This document shows positions 1 through 5,369 of a stretch of DNA of 5,369 nucleotides, piece after piece (within the stretch, counting starts at the first letter, position 1; each line of letters begins with the position of its first letter). Below the pieces are notes generated by a model. That model had not been told where the DNA came from, ran no database searches, and worked only from the letters and a program-made list of their open reading frames with translations. The DNA comes from Nocardioides sp. (lineage in GTDB: Bacteria; Actinomycetota; Actinomycetes; Propionibacteriales; Nocardioidaceae), in NCBI GenBank assembly GCA_003519585.1, contig DOWL01000046.1:2361-7729 (forward strand). The letters run 5' to 3'. The position numbers were made by a program, and so were the translations under genes.

Positions 1-17
1 GCCTCGGGCCGCTCCGA

Positions 18-1505
18 TCAGTCGCCTTCCCAGTACTCCCCGCCGCCCTGGTAGGGATCAGGCTCGACCGTGGTGACCGGGCGACGCACGGTCTTCCAGA
101 CCGTCTGCGTCGTGCCGTCGGCCGCGCGCACCGTGGTGGGCACCCGGAAGTCGGTGTAGGTCGTGGTGTAGGCGTTGCGGGAGAACCTGCCGCTGTTCCA
201 GAAGGTGTTGAAGTTCTTCAGGTAGCGGCGGGCATTGCCTGCGCCGAGGATAGTGAAGAAGATCTCGTCCTGGGCGGTGCCCAGCGACGCCCAGTTGGAG
301 GAGCCGGTGAGCACCATGCTGGTGCCCGGGTGGCCGTTGTAGGTGCCCTGGATGACGAAGTACTTCTGGTGGGTGTAATAGGTCAGGATGACGTCGTCGT
401 CGCCGTCGTTGTTGAGGTCGAAGTCGTCGTCGGGGTCGTAGTCGAGGCCCGTGGACCGCAGTGGGATCCGGCCGCGCGCGGTCGCGGCGCCGAGGATCTG
501 CTTGGTGCGGAAGCCGATGAGGCCGTAGCTGACCCGGAAGTCGCAGCCCTCGGCCCACTTCTGGCGGATCGCGGCGGCGAGGTAGTTGCCCCGCGCCCCG
601 CGCATCGTGTGCATCGACAGCGCCAACTTGGTGCGGGTCTGCCCACCGGCGCCGTCGGGAGTCAGGCACTGGATCTTGTTGAGCATGTTGAGCACGAGAT
701 CGGACTGCGGAGTCGACTTCTTGGGGAAGACCCAGTTGGTGTACTTGTCGACCGAGTCGTCGCAGAAGGAGCCGGTCGGCGTGCCACAGAAGTGCAGCGA
801 CGGCTGGGTCTTGCTGTAGTCCTTCTTCATGTCGTTGAAGGTCTTGACGAACTCGCGGTAGAGGTCCTTCTTGGCCTGGAAGAAGAAGATGTCGTTCCAC
901 TGGTGCCGGTCGGCGTTCATCGTGAAGTTGTGGGAGCCCAGCGCGATGACCCGCTCGGACTTGCCGGCCTTGGGGAAGAGGTAGAACTTCGAGTGCAGGT
1001 TGCGGTACTGGTCGACCAGGGTGCGGCAGCCCGACTTGCACTTGTAGATGAAGTTCTTGGCTCGCGTGTTGGTGCCGAGCGCCGCGCGGACGATCTGCAT
1101 CGCGCGGTTCTCCCAGTGGTCGTTGAGGAGCATCTGGATGCGCACGCCACGCTTGTGGGCGGCGACGATCGCGTTGGCGACTGGGATGCGGTCGAAGGAG
1201 TAGAGCGCGATGCGCACGGTCTCGCCCTTGGGGACGTGGCGCAGGGTGTCGAGGAGCCGGCGTTCGATGCGGTAGCGCTGACTGGGGATGTGCGGGTTGT
1301 TGAAGAAGGCACCTTGGTAGGCCTTCCAACGCTTCGGCTTCTTCTCCGCGGCGACCTGCGCCACACCGGCCGACGTGGCGGCCTGCGCCGGGGCGGTGCC
1401 CTGGGCCGCGGACACGGAGGCCTGCGCCGTGGGCGCCATGTTCCACATGGTCAGCACCAGTGCGATCGAGACCGCACAAGATCCAAGCGTCGAGAGTCTC
1501 TTCAC
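18..1505 (-). CDS. Secreted phospholipase D-superfamily protein with two variant HKD motifs
   Basis: Predicted exported protein of 495 residues with two PLD half-sites, so probably a phosphodiester-cleaving or phosphatidyl-transferring enzyme; the substrate is unknown. The N-terminus (MKRLSTLG, a hydrophobic stretch, then TAQA) is a Sec signal peptide, followed by an Ala-rich linker to about residue 55. Half-site 1 has HSK (H171, K173) and GSHN at 190-193. Half-site 2 has HQK (H379, K381) and GSSN at 401-404. In canonical HxKxxxxD motifs an Asp follows; here that position is Pro in site 1 and Gln in site 2. Six Cys outside the signal peptide could form disulfides after export. An Asp-rich stretch at 355-371 contains DxNxDGxxD, like a calcium loop. 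The GTG at 1505 was chosen because GAGAGGT lies 5 bases upstream and the signal peptide then begins normally. An upstream in-frame GTG at 1559 would add 18 polar residues, has no ribosome binding site and reads through a stem-loop. PLD fold: confident. Catalytic activity: uncertain. Confidence 0.88.
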   Translation of the reverse strand: MKRLSTLGSCAVSIALVLTMWNMAPTAQASVSAAQGTAPAQAATSAGVAQVAAEKKPKRWKAYQGAFFNNPHIPSQRYRIERRLLDTLRHVPKGETVRIALYSFDRIPVANAIVAAHKRGVRIQMLLNDHWENRAMQIVRAALGTNTRAKNFIYKCKSGCRTLVDQYRNLHSKFYLFPKAGKSERVIALGSHNFTMNADRHQWNDIFFFQAKKDLYREFVKTFNDMKKDYSKTQPSLHFCGTPTGSFCDDSVDKYTNWVFPKKSTPQSDLVLNMLNKIQCLTPDGAGGQTRTKLALSMHTMRGARGNYLAAAIRQKWAEGCDFRVSYGLIGFRTKQILGAATARGRIPLRSTGLDYDPDDDFDLNNDGDDDVILTYYTHQKYFVIQGTYNGHPGTSMVLTGSSNWASLGTAQDEIFFTILGAGNARRYLKNFNTFWNSGRFSRNAYTTTYTDFRVPTTVRAADGTTQTVWKTVRRPVTTVEPDPYQGGGEYWEGD

Positions 1506-1510
1506 CGACA

Positions 1511-1517
1511 ACCTCTC
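1511..1517 (-). promoter_or_regulatory. Ribosome binding site fixing the start of the PLD-like gene
   Basis: On the minus strand GAGAGGT is followed by five bases (TGTCG) and then the GTG at 1505. This is a good partial match to the anti-Shine-Dalgarno complement at normal spacing. It decides in favour of this start over the GTG at 1559, which has no purine-rich stretch before it. Confidence 0.7.
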
Positions 1518-1527
1518 ATCAGTGGGA

Positions 1528-1562
1528 TCGGTGCGCGTGGAGACGAGGAAGTCACGCACCGA
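1528..1562 (-). terminator. Stem-loop between the sulfotransferase and PLD-like genes, possible terminator
   Basis: Read on the minus strand, TCGGTGCG (1562-1555) pairs perfectly with CGCACCGA (1535-1528). An extra TG/CA pairing across a two-base bulge closes the stem, and a 13-base loop lies between. The hairpin sits 4 bases past the sulfotransferase stop and upstream of the PLD-like ribosome binding site. No U-run follows, so it is not a classical intrinsic terminator. It could attenuate, process or protect the transcript, or be chance in GC-rich DNA. Its place in the only sizeable gap within the minus-strand gene row suggests the PLD-like gene may be partly uncoupled from the genes upstream. 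Confidence 0.35.
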
Positions 1563-1565
1563 CTG

Positions 1566-2594
1566 TCATGTCGGGTGGCCCTCACGGCCGGTACGACGGG
1601 CGTCCGCGAGCAAATCCGCGACGAGTGTAGTCGCTGCATCGAGAAGTTCCGTATCCGACACGGCGTCCGGGCGTGGCCGGGGTGGTAGGTCTCGAGGCAC
1701 CCGCAGCGCCTCGACGTCGCCCACGACGTGGTAGCCGCGGCGCTCGATGATGGCCACCGCGCGGTCCGCACGCTCGCGACACTCGGCGATCTGGCCGTCG
1801 TCGGCGCCCAGCCGCTCCCCCGCCTGCCGGACCAGGTGCTTCTCGGCCAGGTAGCCCCGGATCCAGGTGCCCCGGTCGACCGGCTTGTGGAACGCGGTGA
1901 GGCGGGGGTTGACCCGCCGCAGCAGCTCGATCTGTACGACGCCGAGCGCCGGGTTGCGCGGCTCGTCGGGCGCGTCGTACCGGTCCGGGTCGAGGCCGAG
2001 GACGCCGGCGAAGTTGCGCCAGTGCTGGTCGCGGGGAGCGCCGGGGCCGGGCATCGGGAGCACATGCACCCGGGCCGGCGGCACGTGCCGGGCCCACCGC
2101 CGCAACACCCCCGCGAGGTCCCAGGTGCGCCAGCCGAACTCGCCCTGACCGCCGATCCGCTCGCCGCGCATCTCCGCAAGCGGCTTGGTGCCGCCGTTCT
2201 TGACGTACTCCGCCCAGCCGGCGGTGAGCATGCCGAGCGTGTCGCGGGCGGTGATGACGAGGTGCACCTCAGCGGGCGCGAGGGACTCGATCAGCTGCCC
2301 TGCTTGGTCGCGGCCCGCTCCACACATGAACTCGTGGCTCAGGATCGCCGGGCCCTTGTGTCGCTGGACCGCGGCGACCAGCCGGGCCAGGGCGCCCGGC
2401 GCCTTGGGATCCCGACGCTCCAGGTGCGGGCGGTCCTGGAGCTCGAGTGCGGCCCAGAGATGCTCCCGATGACCCTGTCCGGGCAACAGGTACCCGTCCT
2501 TGGTCAGCGCGCGCTTGGAGCCCCAGAGCACCGACTGGAGGTAGGTCGTGCCGGTCTTGGGCAGCCCGATGTGGAGGAAGACCTGGGAGGCCAT
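1566..2594 (-). CDS. Sulfotransferase family protein (PAPS-dependent, P-loop fold)
   Basis: 342-residue predicted cytoplasmic sulfotransferase, which would move a sulfuryl group from PAPS to a hydroxyl or amine on an unidentified acceptor. The N-terminus reads FLHIGLPKTGTTYLQ; residues 11-20 (LPKTGTTYLQ) form the 5'-phosphosulfate-binding loop. LSHEF at 85-89 follows the second strand. ITARDTLGM near 114-122, with R117 and then a WxxYVKNG segment at 127-134, corresponds to the 3'-phosphate-binding region; the Ser usual there is not obvious. VHVLPMPGPGAPRD near 176-189 and the following WxxFAGVLGLDP resemble actinobacterial members as recalled from memory. No signal peptide or membrane segment is seen. 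The ATG starts 9 bp after the coiled-coil gene's stop and has no clear ribosome binding site, so translational coupling is likely. Neighbours suggest sulfation of a surface glycan or envelope polymer; that is inference. Family call is firm, acceptor unknown. Confidence 0.88.
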   Translation of the reverse strand: MASQVFLHIGLPKTGTTYLQSVLWGSKRALTKDGYLLPGQGHREHLWAALELQDRPHLERRDPKAPGALARLVAAVQRHKGPAILSHEFMCGAGRDQAGQLIESLAPAEVHLVITARDTLGMLTAGWAEYVKNGGTKPLAEMRGERIGGQGEFGWRTWDLAGVLRRWARHVPPARVHVLPMPGPGAPRDQHWRNFAGVLGLDPDRYDAPDEPRNPALGVVQIELLRRVNPRLTAFHKPVDRGTWIRGYLAEKHLVRQAGERLGADDGQIAECRERADRAVAIIERRGYHVVGDVEALRVPRDLPPRPRPDAVSDTELLDAATTLVADLLADARRTGREGHPT

Positions 2595-2603
2595 GTCGGT
2601 GCG

Positions 2604-2840
2604 TCAGACGCTCTGGCGGTACTTCTCGAGCAGCTCGGCGAGCTTCTCCTCGTCGCGCGCGGCCACCGGCAGCAACAACTCGGTCACGATGTCGGTCAGC
2701 TCGGCGAGCCGGATGTTGAGGGCCCGGCACTCCTGCACCTCGGCCTCCAGCCTGCGGACCCGCCGCCGCAGGTCCAACGCCTCGCCGGCCCTGGTCGAAC
2801 GCAACCGCTCGGTGAGGCCGCCCGCCCTCTTGTCAGCCAT
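2604..2840 (-). CDS. Small coiled-coil protein, DUF6752-like
   Basis: 78-residue charged helical protein of unknown function. Residues about 10-50 show heptad-like spacing of Leu/Val/Ile among Arg and Glu (LRRRVRRLEAEVQ, then LNIRLAELTDIV), typical of a coiled coil. A short break at LLLPVA (55-60) is followed by a second helix ending EKYRQSV. There is no signal peptide, membrane segment or catalytic motif. It resembles the small actinobacterial DUF6752 proteins recalled from memory; a profile search would confirm or refute this. Its ATG overlaps the end of the LicD-methyltransferase gene by 8 bp, and the sulfotransferase begins 9 bp after its stop, so the three are probably made together. A role as an oligomerisation or scaffold partner of the flanking enzymes is plausible but is inference. 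The strong ribosome binding site and tight packing make it a real gene despite its size. Confidence 0.85.
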   Translation of the reverse strand: MADKRAGGLTERLRSTRAGEALDLRRRVRRLEAEVQECRALNIRLAELTDIVTELLLPVAARDEEKLAELLEKYRQSV

Positions 2841-4419
2841 CCTCGCCTCTCCATTCCACGATCAGCCGGCACACCGTCGAGGCGCCGGGTCGATCCGAGA
2901 CCGGCATCGTCTCGCGATGCACGACGGTGGCGCCCCACTGCTCCAGCTCCGCCACGATCCTCCCAGGCTTGCGCGGACGCACGCGATGCTGACCGGCGTA
3001 GCCGTCCGAGCCGGACCTGGACAAGAACTCCAGGTAGAGCCGGCCACCGTCCTCGCCCTGGAGCACCATCCGGCACAGCCGCCACAGCCGGTCGCGGGCC
3101 GGGCCCTTGGTGGCGTCGACCACGTGTCGAGCGGCGACCACGGTGCGGCCGGGCCTGCGAGCCAGGATCGCGCCCACCACCAACACCTGCCGGATCTCCA
3201 GCAGGTTCATCGTCCAGTACGTCACGAGGTGGTTGTCCTCGGACCGCCGGGCGGCCTCGGCGAACGAGCGCGGCTGGAAGTCCAACCCGAGCGCAGGCTC
3301 ACCCCGCTCGCTCATGTAGAGCGCGTCGGCACCCCGCCCGCACCCGACGTCGACGAAGGTGCCGAGCGCACCCTCGATGCTGCCCACCCACTCCACGAAC
3401 GGCGACGGAGCGGGCATCCCCTTCAGCACTCGCGAATAGATCCGGTCCCACCGGGCCCGGCCCACCCGCAGCCCGCGGAACCAGCCGTTGAGCCGGCGCA
3501 CCGTCGTGGTCGGCGGATCGAAGTGGAAGGCGGGATCGGGCACCCGCCACGAGGCGCCGTACATCGCACTGAGCATGCGGTCGGTGTCCGCCGGAGCGGG
3601 GAACGAACGGCCCTCGAGGGTGGTGGTGCCCAGGGGGAAGATCCACGACTCCTCGAACCGGTCGCCGATCTCACCCATGAGGTAGAGGCGGCCGTCCATC
3701 AGGAAGCCACCGAACACGTCGAGGCCGCGGATCGTCCCATCGGCCTCCTCGACGTCGACCTTGAAGGCCAACGCCGAGTAGCGGGTGATGCGGTAGCCGT
3801 GGGCGATCAGCGCGCGCTGGACGCGGAAGGACTCCCGGATCACATCGACCGGATGCGTCAGGTGGCTGACGTAGCCGACGTCGGCGTCGCTGTCGTTGCC
3901 GATCACCTTGCCGCCGCGTACGGCGCCGAGCAGGGTGCCGTACGCCAGGAAGGCCTCGATCCCGACGTCCTTCAGCGCCGCCAGCACCTCGTCGATCGCG
4001 TCGAGCATCGGCTCGAGCTCCTCGCCACTGCGGGTGTCGAAGGCGACGACGCGACGTTGGTACTTGTCCAGACTGATCGGCTGTCCGTGCTGATTGAGCA
4101 CCTCCACCCGGCCGCGCCCGGAGCCGAACCGCACCTCCCCGCGGAACACCTCCTCACCGGTGCGGGTGACGACGACCCGCACGTCGGCGATGCCGTCGAG
4201 GAACTCCCGCAGCGTCTTGGGCCACGCGAACAGCCAGCCGTTGCCGTCCTTGACCCCGTCGCGATGTAGCCAGAACGAGACGATCCGGCGGCCGTCGAAG
4301 TGGACGTCGAGGACGGCCTCCTGCCGCGACCGCGCGCGGACGCCGGAGCCGTCGACACGCACCTCGCTCACGCGGTCGAGGAACGCCAGCCCCGGGACGC
4401 GACGGAGGGTGGTGCTCAC
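2833..4419 (-). CDS. LicD-type transferase fused to a SAM-dependent methyltransferase
   Basis: 528-residue cytoplasmic multidomain protein. Residues 1 to about 130 are a beta-rich region of unrecognised family. Residues about 135-300 are a LicD-like domain: YGTLLGAVRGG at 160-170, then the acidic NDSDAD with D176, D178 and D180 as the expected metal-binding cluster, and a typical LicD ending (WIFPLGTTTLEG near 259-270, MLSAMYG near 282-288, then WRVPDP). LicD proteins belong to the nucleotidyltransferase fold superfamily and transfer phosphocholine or related phospho-groups to surface glycans. Residues about 340-525 are a class I methyltransferase: FVDVGCGRG at 355-363 is SAM motif I and D380 is the motif II acidic residue. 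The donor and acceptor for either domain cannot be read. The GTG start at 4419 has no Shine-Dalgarno but lies 8 bases after a TAGGCT -10 box, consistent with a leaderless mRNA. It heads a coupled unit with the coiled-coil and sulfotransferase genes, suggesting envelope glycopolymer tailoring. Confidence 0.85.
   Translation of the reverse strand: MSTTLRRVPGLAFLDRVSEVRVDGSGVRARSRQEAVLDVHFDGRRIVSFWLHRDGVKDGNGWLFAWPKTLREFLDGIADVRVVVTRTGEEVFRGEVRFGSGRGRVEVLNQHGQPISLDKYQRRVVAFDTRSGEELEPMLDAIDEVLAALKDVGIEAFLAYGTLLGAVRGGKVIGNDSDADVGYVSHLTHPVDVIRESFRVQRALIAHGYRITRYSALAFKVDVEEADGTIRGLDVFGGFLMDGRLYLMGEIGDRFEESWIFPLGTTTLEGRSFPAPADTDRMLSAMYGASWRVPDPAFHFDPPTTTVRRLNGWFRGLRVGRARWDRIYSRVLKGMPAPSPFVEWVGSIEGALGTFVDVGCGRGADALYMSERGEPALGLDFQPRSFAEAARRSEDNHLVTYWTMNLLEIRQVLVVGAILARRPGRTVVAARHVVDATKGPARDRLWRLCRMVLQGEDGGRLYLEFLSRSGSDGYAGQHRVRPRKPGRIVAELEQWGATVVHRETMPVSDRPGASTVCRLIVEWRGEDG
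2846..2852 (-). promoter_or_regulatory. Ribosome binding site of the coiled-coil gene
   Basis: On the minus strand GGAGAGG is followed by CGAGG and then the ATG at 2840, a strong Shine-Dalgarno match with 5-base spacing. It lies inside the last codons of the upstream gene. The small gene can therefore recruit ribosomes directly as well as by coupling. Confidence 0.7.
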
Positions 4420-4538
4420 AGGGCGCGAGCCTAGTGGTTGCCGCCGGCACCCAACCGATTTCGAGTTCGCAGCGTCTGCGTGATGAGGTGACCCCTCAAC
4501 GACGACCGTACGACCCCTCCGACTTGCATTGGGTGCGC
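4420..4538. promoter_or_regulatory. Divergent intergenic region with short repeats
   Basis: This 119-bp stretch separates the LicD-methyltransferase gene from the GH43 gene and must carry the control sites of both. It contains the minus-strand promoter, an 11-bp palindrome TGCCG-C-CGGCA at 4439-4449 lying between that promoter's -35 and -10, and an exact 8-bp direct repeat GACCCCTC at 4490-4497 and 4512-4519 with a 22-bp period (about two helical turns). No TANNNT -10 box at a convincing distance from the plus-strand ATG was found. The repeats could be regulator sites or chance. Confidence 0.4.
4428..4454 (-). promoter_or_regulatory. Leaderless-type promoter for the minus-strand operon
   Basis: On the minus strand a TAGGCT -10 hexamer (4433-4428) matches the actinobacterial TANNNT consensus and lies 8 bases before the GTG at 4419. 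That would put the transcription start within a base or two of the start codon. A weak -35 candidate TTGGGT (4454-4449) is 15 bases upstream, shorter than ideal. The absence of any ribosome binding site before 4419 supports the reading. This is a motif call only, with no transcript data. Confidence 0.55.
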
Positions 4539-5369
4539 ATGTCCTTGGTTCGCAGAACGTCGGTCGCCGCTGTCGCGGCGACCGCCTTGGTCCTGACCGT
4601 GGTGCTGACGCTGGTCACCTCCACCGGCTCGGTCGCCTCGACCCGGTGGGTGCCCGGCAACGCCCAGGCCGGCCAGGTCAAGGCGGGCCTGGCGAAGCAG
4701 CGTCCTCCGGCGAAGCTGATCACCTTCCGCGACCGCGTCGTGGGCGGCCTGCCGGTGCTGTCCTACCGCGGCGCAGCCGACCCGACGGTCGCGCGCTACG
4801 CCGGCGGTTGGGTCGCCATCTCGACCGGGCCGGGCGCCCCGCGGGCGATCGCCACCCAGCCGGGCGGACCCTGGCAGAACATCCCCTCCGCGCTGACCAC
4901 CCAGCCGAGCTGGGCGCTCAGCGGGCGCTACTGGGCCTCTGACCTGGTCGAGGTCAACGGGCTGTGGCTGCTCTACTTCTCGGCCGAGGTGTCCGGCATC
5001 GGCGTGGACGGGCGATGCATCGGCGTGGCCACCGCGACCGACCCGACCGGCGCCTTCGTGCCCGACGAACGCCCGCTGGTCTGCCCGCGCGAGGCGGTCG
5101 CCCCCCGCGCGTACGACCGGATGAAGCGCCGCGACCGCGGCATGCCCCGCCAGGGCGTCATCGACCCGGAGTACTTCCGCGACCGCGGCGGCCAGGGCTA
5201 TCTGCTCTACCGCACCCAGGGCCGGCCGTCGTCGATCCGGATCGTCGCGCTACCCGCGGACGGCCGTCCCGGCGGCGGCAAGGCGCAGAGCACCGAGCTG
5301 GTCCGCCGTGGCGGCGTGATCGAGAACCCGACGATGGCCCGGCGGGGCAAGCAGTACGTCCTGCTCACC
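4539..5369 (+). CDS. Secreted GH43-type beta-propeller glycosidase, 3' end outside the window
   Basis: The first 277 codons are open to the window edge with no stop. MSLVRRTS followed by a long Ala/Val/Leu stretch and a Ser/Thr-rich end near residue 34 is a Sec signal peptide, so the enzyme acts outside the membrane. The rest shows the glycoside hydrolase family 43 five-bladed propeller signature: ADPTV with D81 as the likely catalytic base, YWASDLVEVNGLWLLYFSA (131-149) matching the usual WAPD blade, CIGVATATDPTGAF at 160-173, VIDPEYF with D209 as the likely pKa-modulating Asp, and VIENPTM with E262 as the likely catalytic acid. Spacings of 128 and 53 residues between the three acids are close to family norms. 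Members cleave arabinan, xylan or related side chains; the substrate here cannot be assigned. A basic segment at about 187-205 just before the second acid is unusual. The ATG at 4539 gives the best signal peptide, though in-frame GTG 4533 and TTG 4524 are possible; only weak GGG precedes it. Confidence 0.85.
   Translation, partial: MSLVRRTSVAAVAATALVLTVVLTLVTSTGSVASTRWVPGNAQAGQVKAGLAKQRPPAKLITFRDRVVGGLPVLSYRGAADPTVARYAGGWVAISTGPGAPRAIATQPGGPWQNIPSALTTQPSWALSGRYWASDLVEVNGLWLLYFSAEVSGIGVDGRCIGVATATDPTGAFVPDERPLVCPREAVAPRAYDRMKRRDRGMPRQGVIDPEYFRDRGGQGYLLYRTQGRPSSIRIVALPADGRPGGGKAQSTELVRRGGVIENPTMARRGKQYVLLT

Noticed and set aside
393..425. Run of GTC/GTCGTC units as a possible microsatellite or repeat array
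   Set aside because: It is simply the Asp codons (GAC on the minus strand) of the acidic loop in the PLD-like protein; the units are interrupted and in frame.
1506..1559. N-terminal extension of the PLD-like protein from the GTG at 1559
   Set aside because: It would put 18 polar residues ahead of the signal peptide, has no ribosome binding site and runs through the stem-loop, whereas GTG 1505 has GAGAGGT at proper spacing.
330..1688. Long plus-strand open frame antisense to the PLD-like gene
   Set aside because: Its product is a low-complexity Val/Glu/Arg-rich chain with no domain, and it mirrors the third-position GC bias of the minus-strand gene, whose PLD motifs and signal peptide are clear.
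1728..3491. Very long plus-strand open frame across the sulfotransferase, coiled-coil and LicD-methyltransferase genes
   Set aside because: It spans three well-supported minus-strand genes, turns into Arg/Pro/Ser-rich low-complexity sequence and has no recognisable motif. Such frames are common antisense artefacts in GC-rich DNA.
2548..4269. Second long plus-strand open frame antisense to the LicD-methyltransferase gene
   Set aside because: The product is rich in Ala, His, Pro and Arg with no fold signature, while the opposite strand encodes two motif-bearing domains.
4529..4942. Short plus-strand frame overlapping the start of the GH43 gene
   Set aside because: It is Gly/Arg-rich with no motif and is out of frame with the 4539 reading frame, which carries a signal peptide and all three GH43 catalytic acids.
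1..5369. CRISPR array, tRNA, rRNA, insertion sequence or attachment site
   Set aside because: No regularly spaced repeats, no transposase-like protein, no terminal inverted repeats and no tRNA-like or rRNA-like segment were seen on either strand by eye.

Overview
The window is GC-rich, with G/C-dominated third codon positions, and is almost fully coding. Gene style (GTG starts, a leaderless-type promoter, a DUF6752-like coiled-coil protein, an actinobacterial-type sulfotransferase, a secreted PLD-like protein) points to a high-GC actinomycete. Nocardioidaceae, such as Nocardioides, is the best guess, inferred from protein resemblance and not from a marker gene.

Layout. Four genes are on the minus strand and read from about 4419 down to 18. 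In transcription order they are: (1) a 528-residue fusion of a beta-rich N-terminal region, a LicD-type phosphotransferase/nucleotidyltransferase domain and a SAM-dependent methyltransferase domain; (2) a 78-residue coiled-coil protein whose start overlaps the end of gene 1 by 8 bp; (3) a 342-residue sulfotransferase starting 9 bp after gene 2; (4) after a 60-bp gap with a stem-loop, a secreted phospholipase D-superfamily protein of about 495 residues. Divergent to these, on the plus strand from 4539, is the 5' part (277 codons) of a secreted GH43-type five-bladed beta-propeller glycosidase that runs off the window end. The only intergenic region of note is the 119-bp divergent region 4420-4538. 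It holds a leaderless-type promoter for the minus-strand operon and short repeats that could be operator sites.

How the genes may work together (inference). LicD-type transfer, methylation and sulfation are all decorations of surface polysaccharide or teichoic-acid-like polymers, and genes 1-3 are packed as one translationally coupled unit. The flanking secreted GH43 and PLD-like proteins act outside the membrane on glycans or phosphodiesters. The window therefore looks like part of a cell-envelope glycopolymer locus: three cytoplasmic tailoring proteins between two exported enzymes. No acceptor, product or phenotype can be read from the sequence. The most unusual points are the LicD-methyltransferase fusion, the small coiled-coil protein between it and the sulfotransferase, and the PLD-like protein, whose two HKD motifs both lack the usual Asp and which carries a DxNxDGxxD calcium-loop-like segment just before its second motif.
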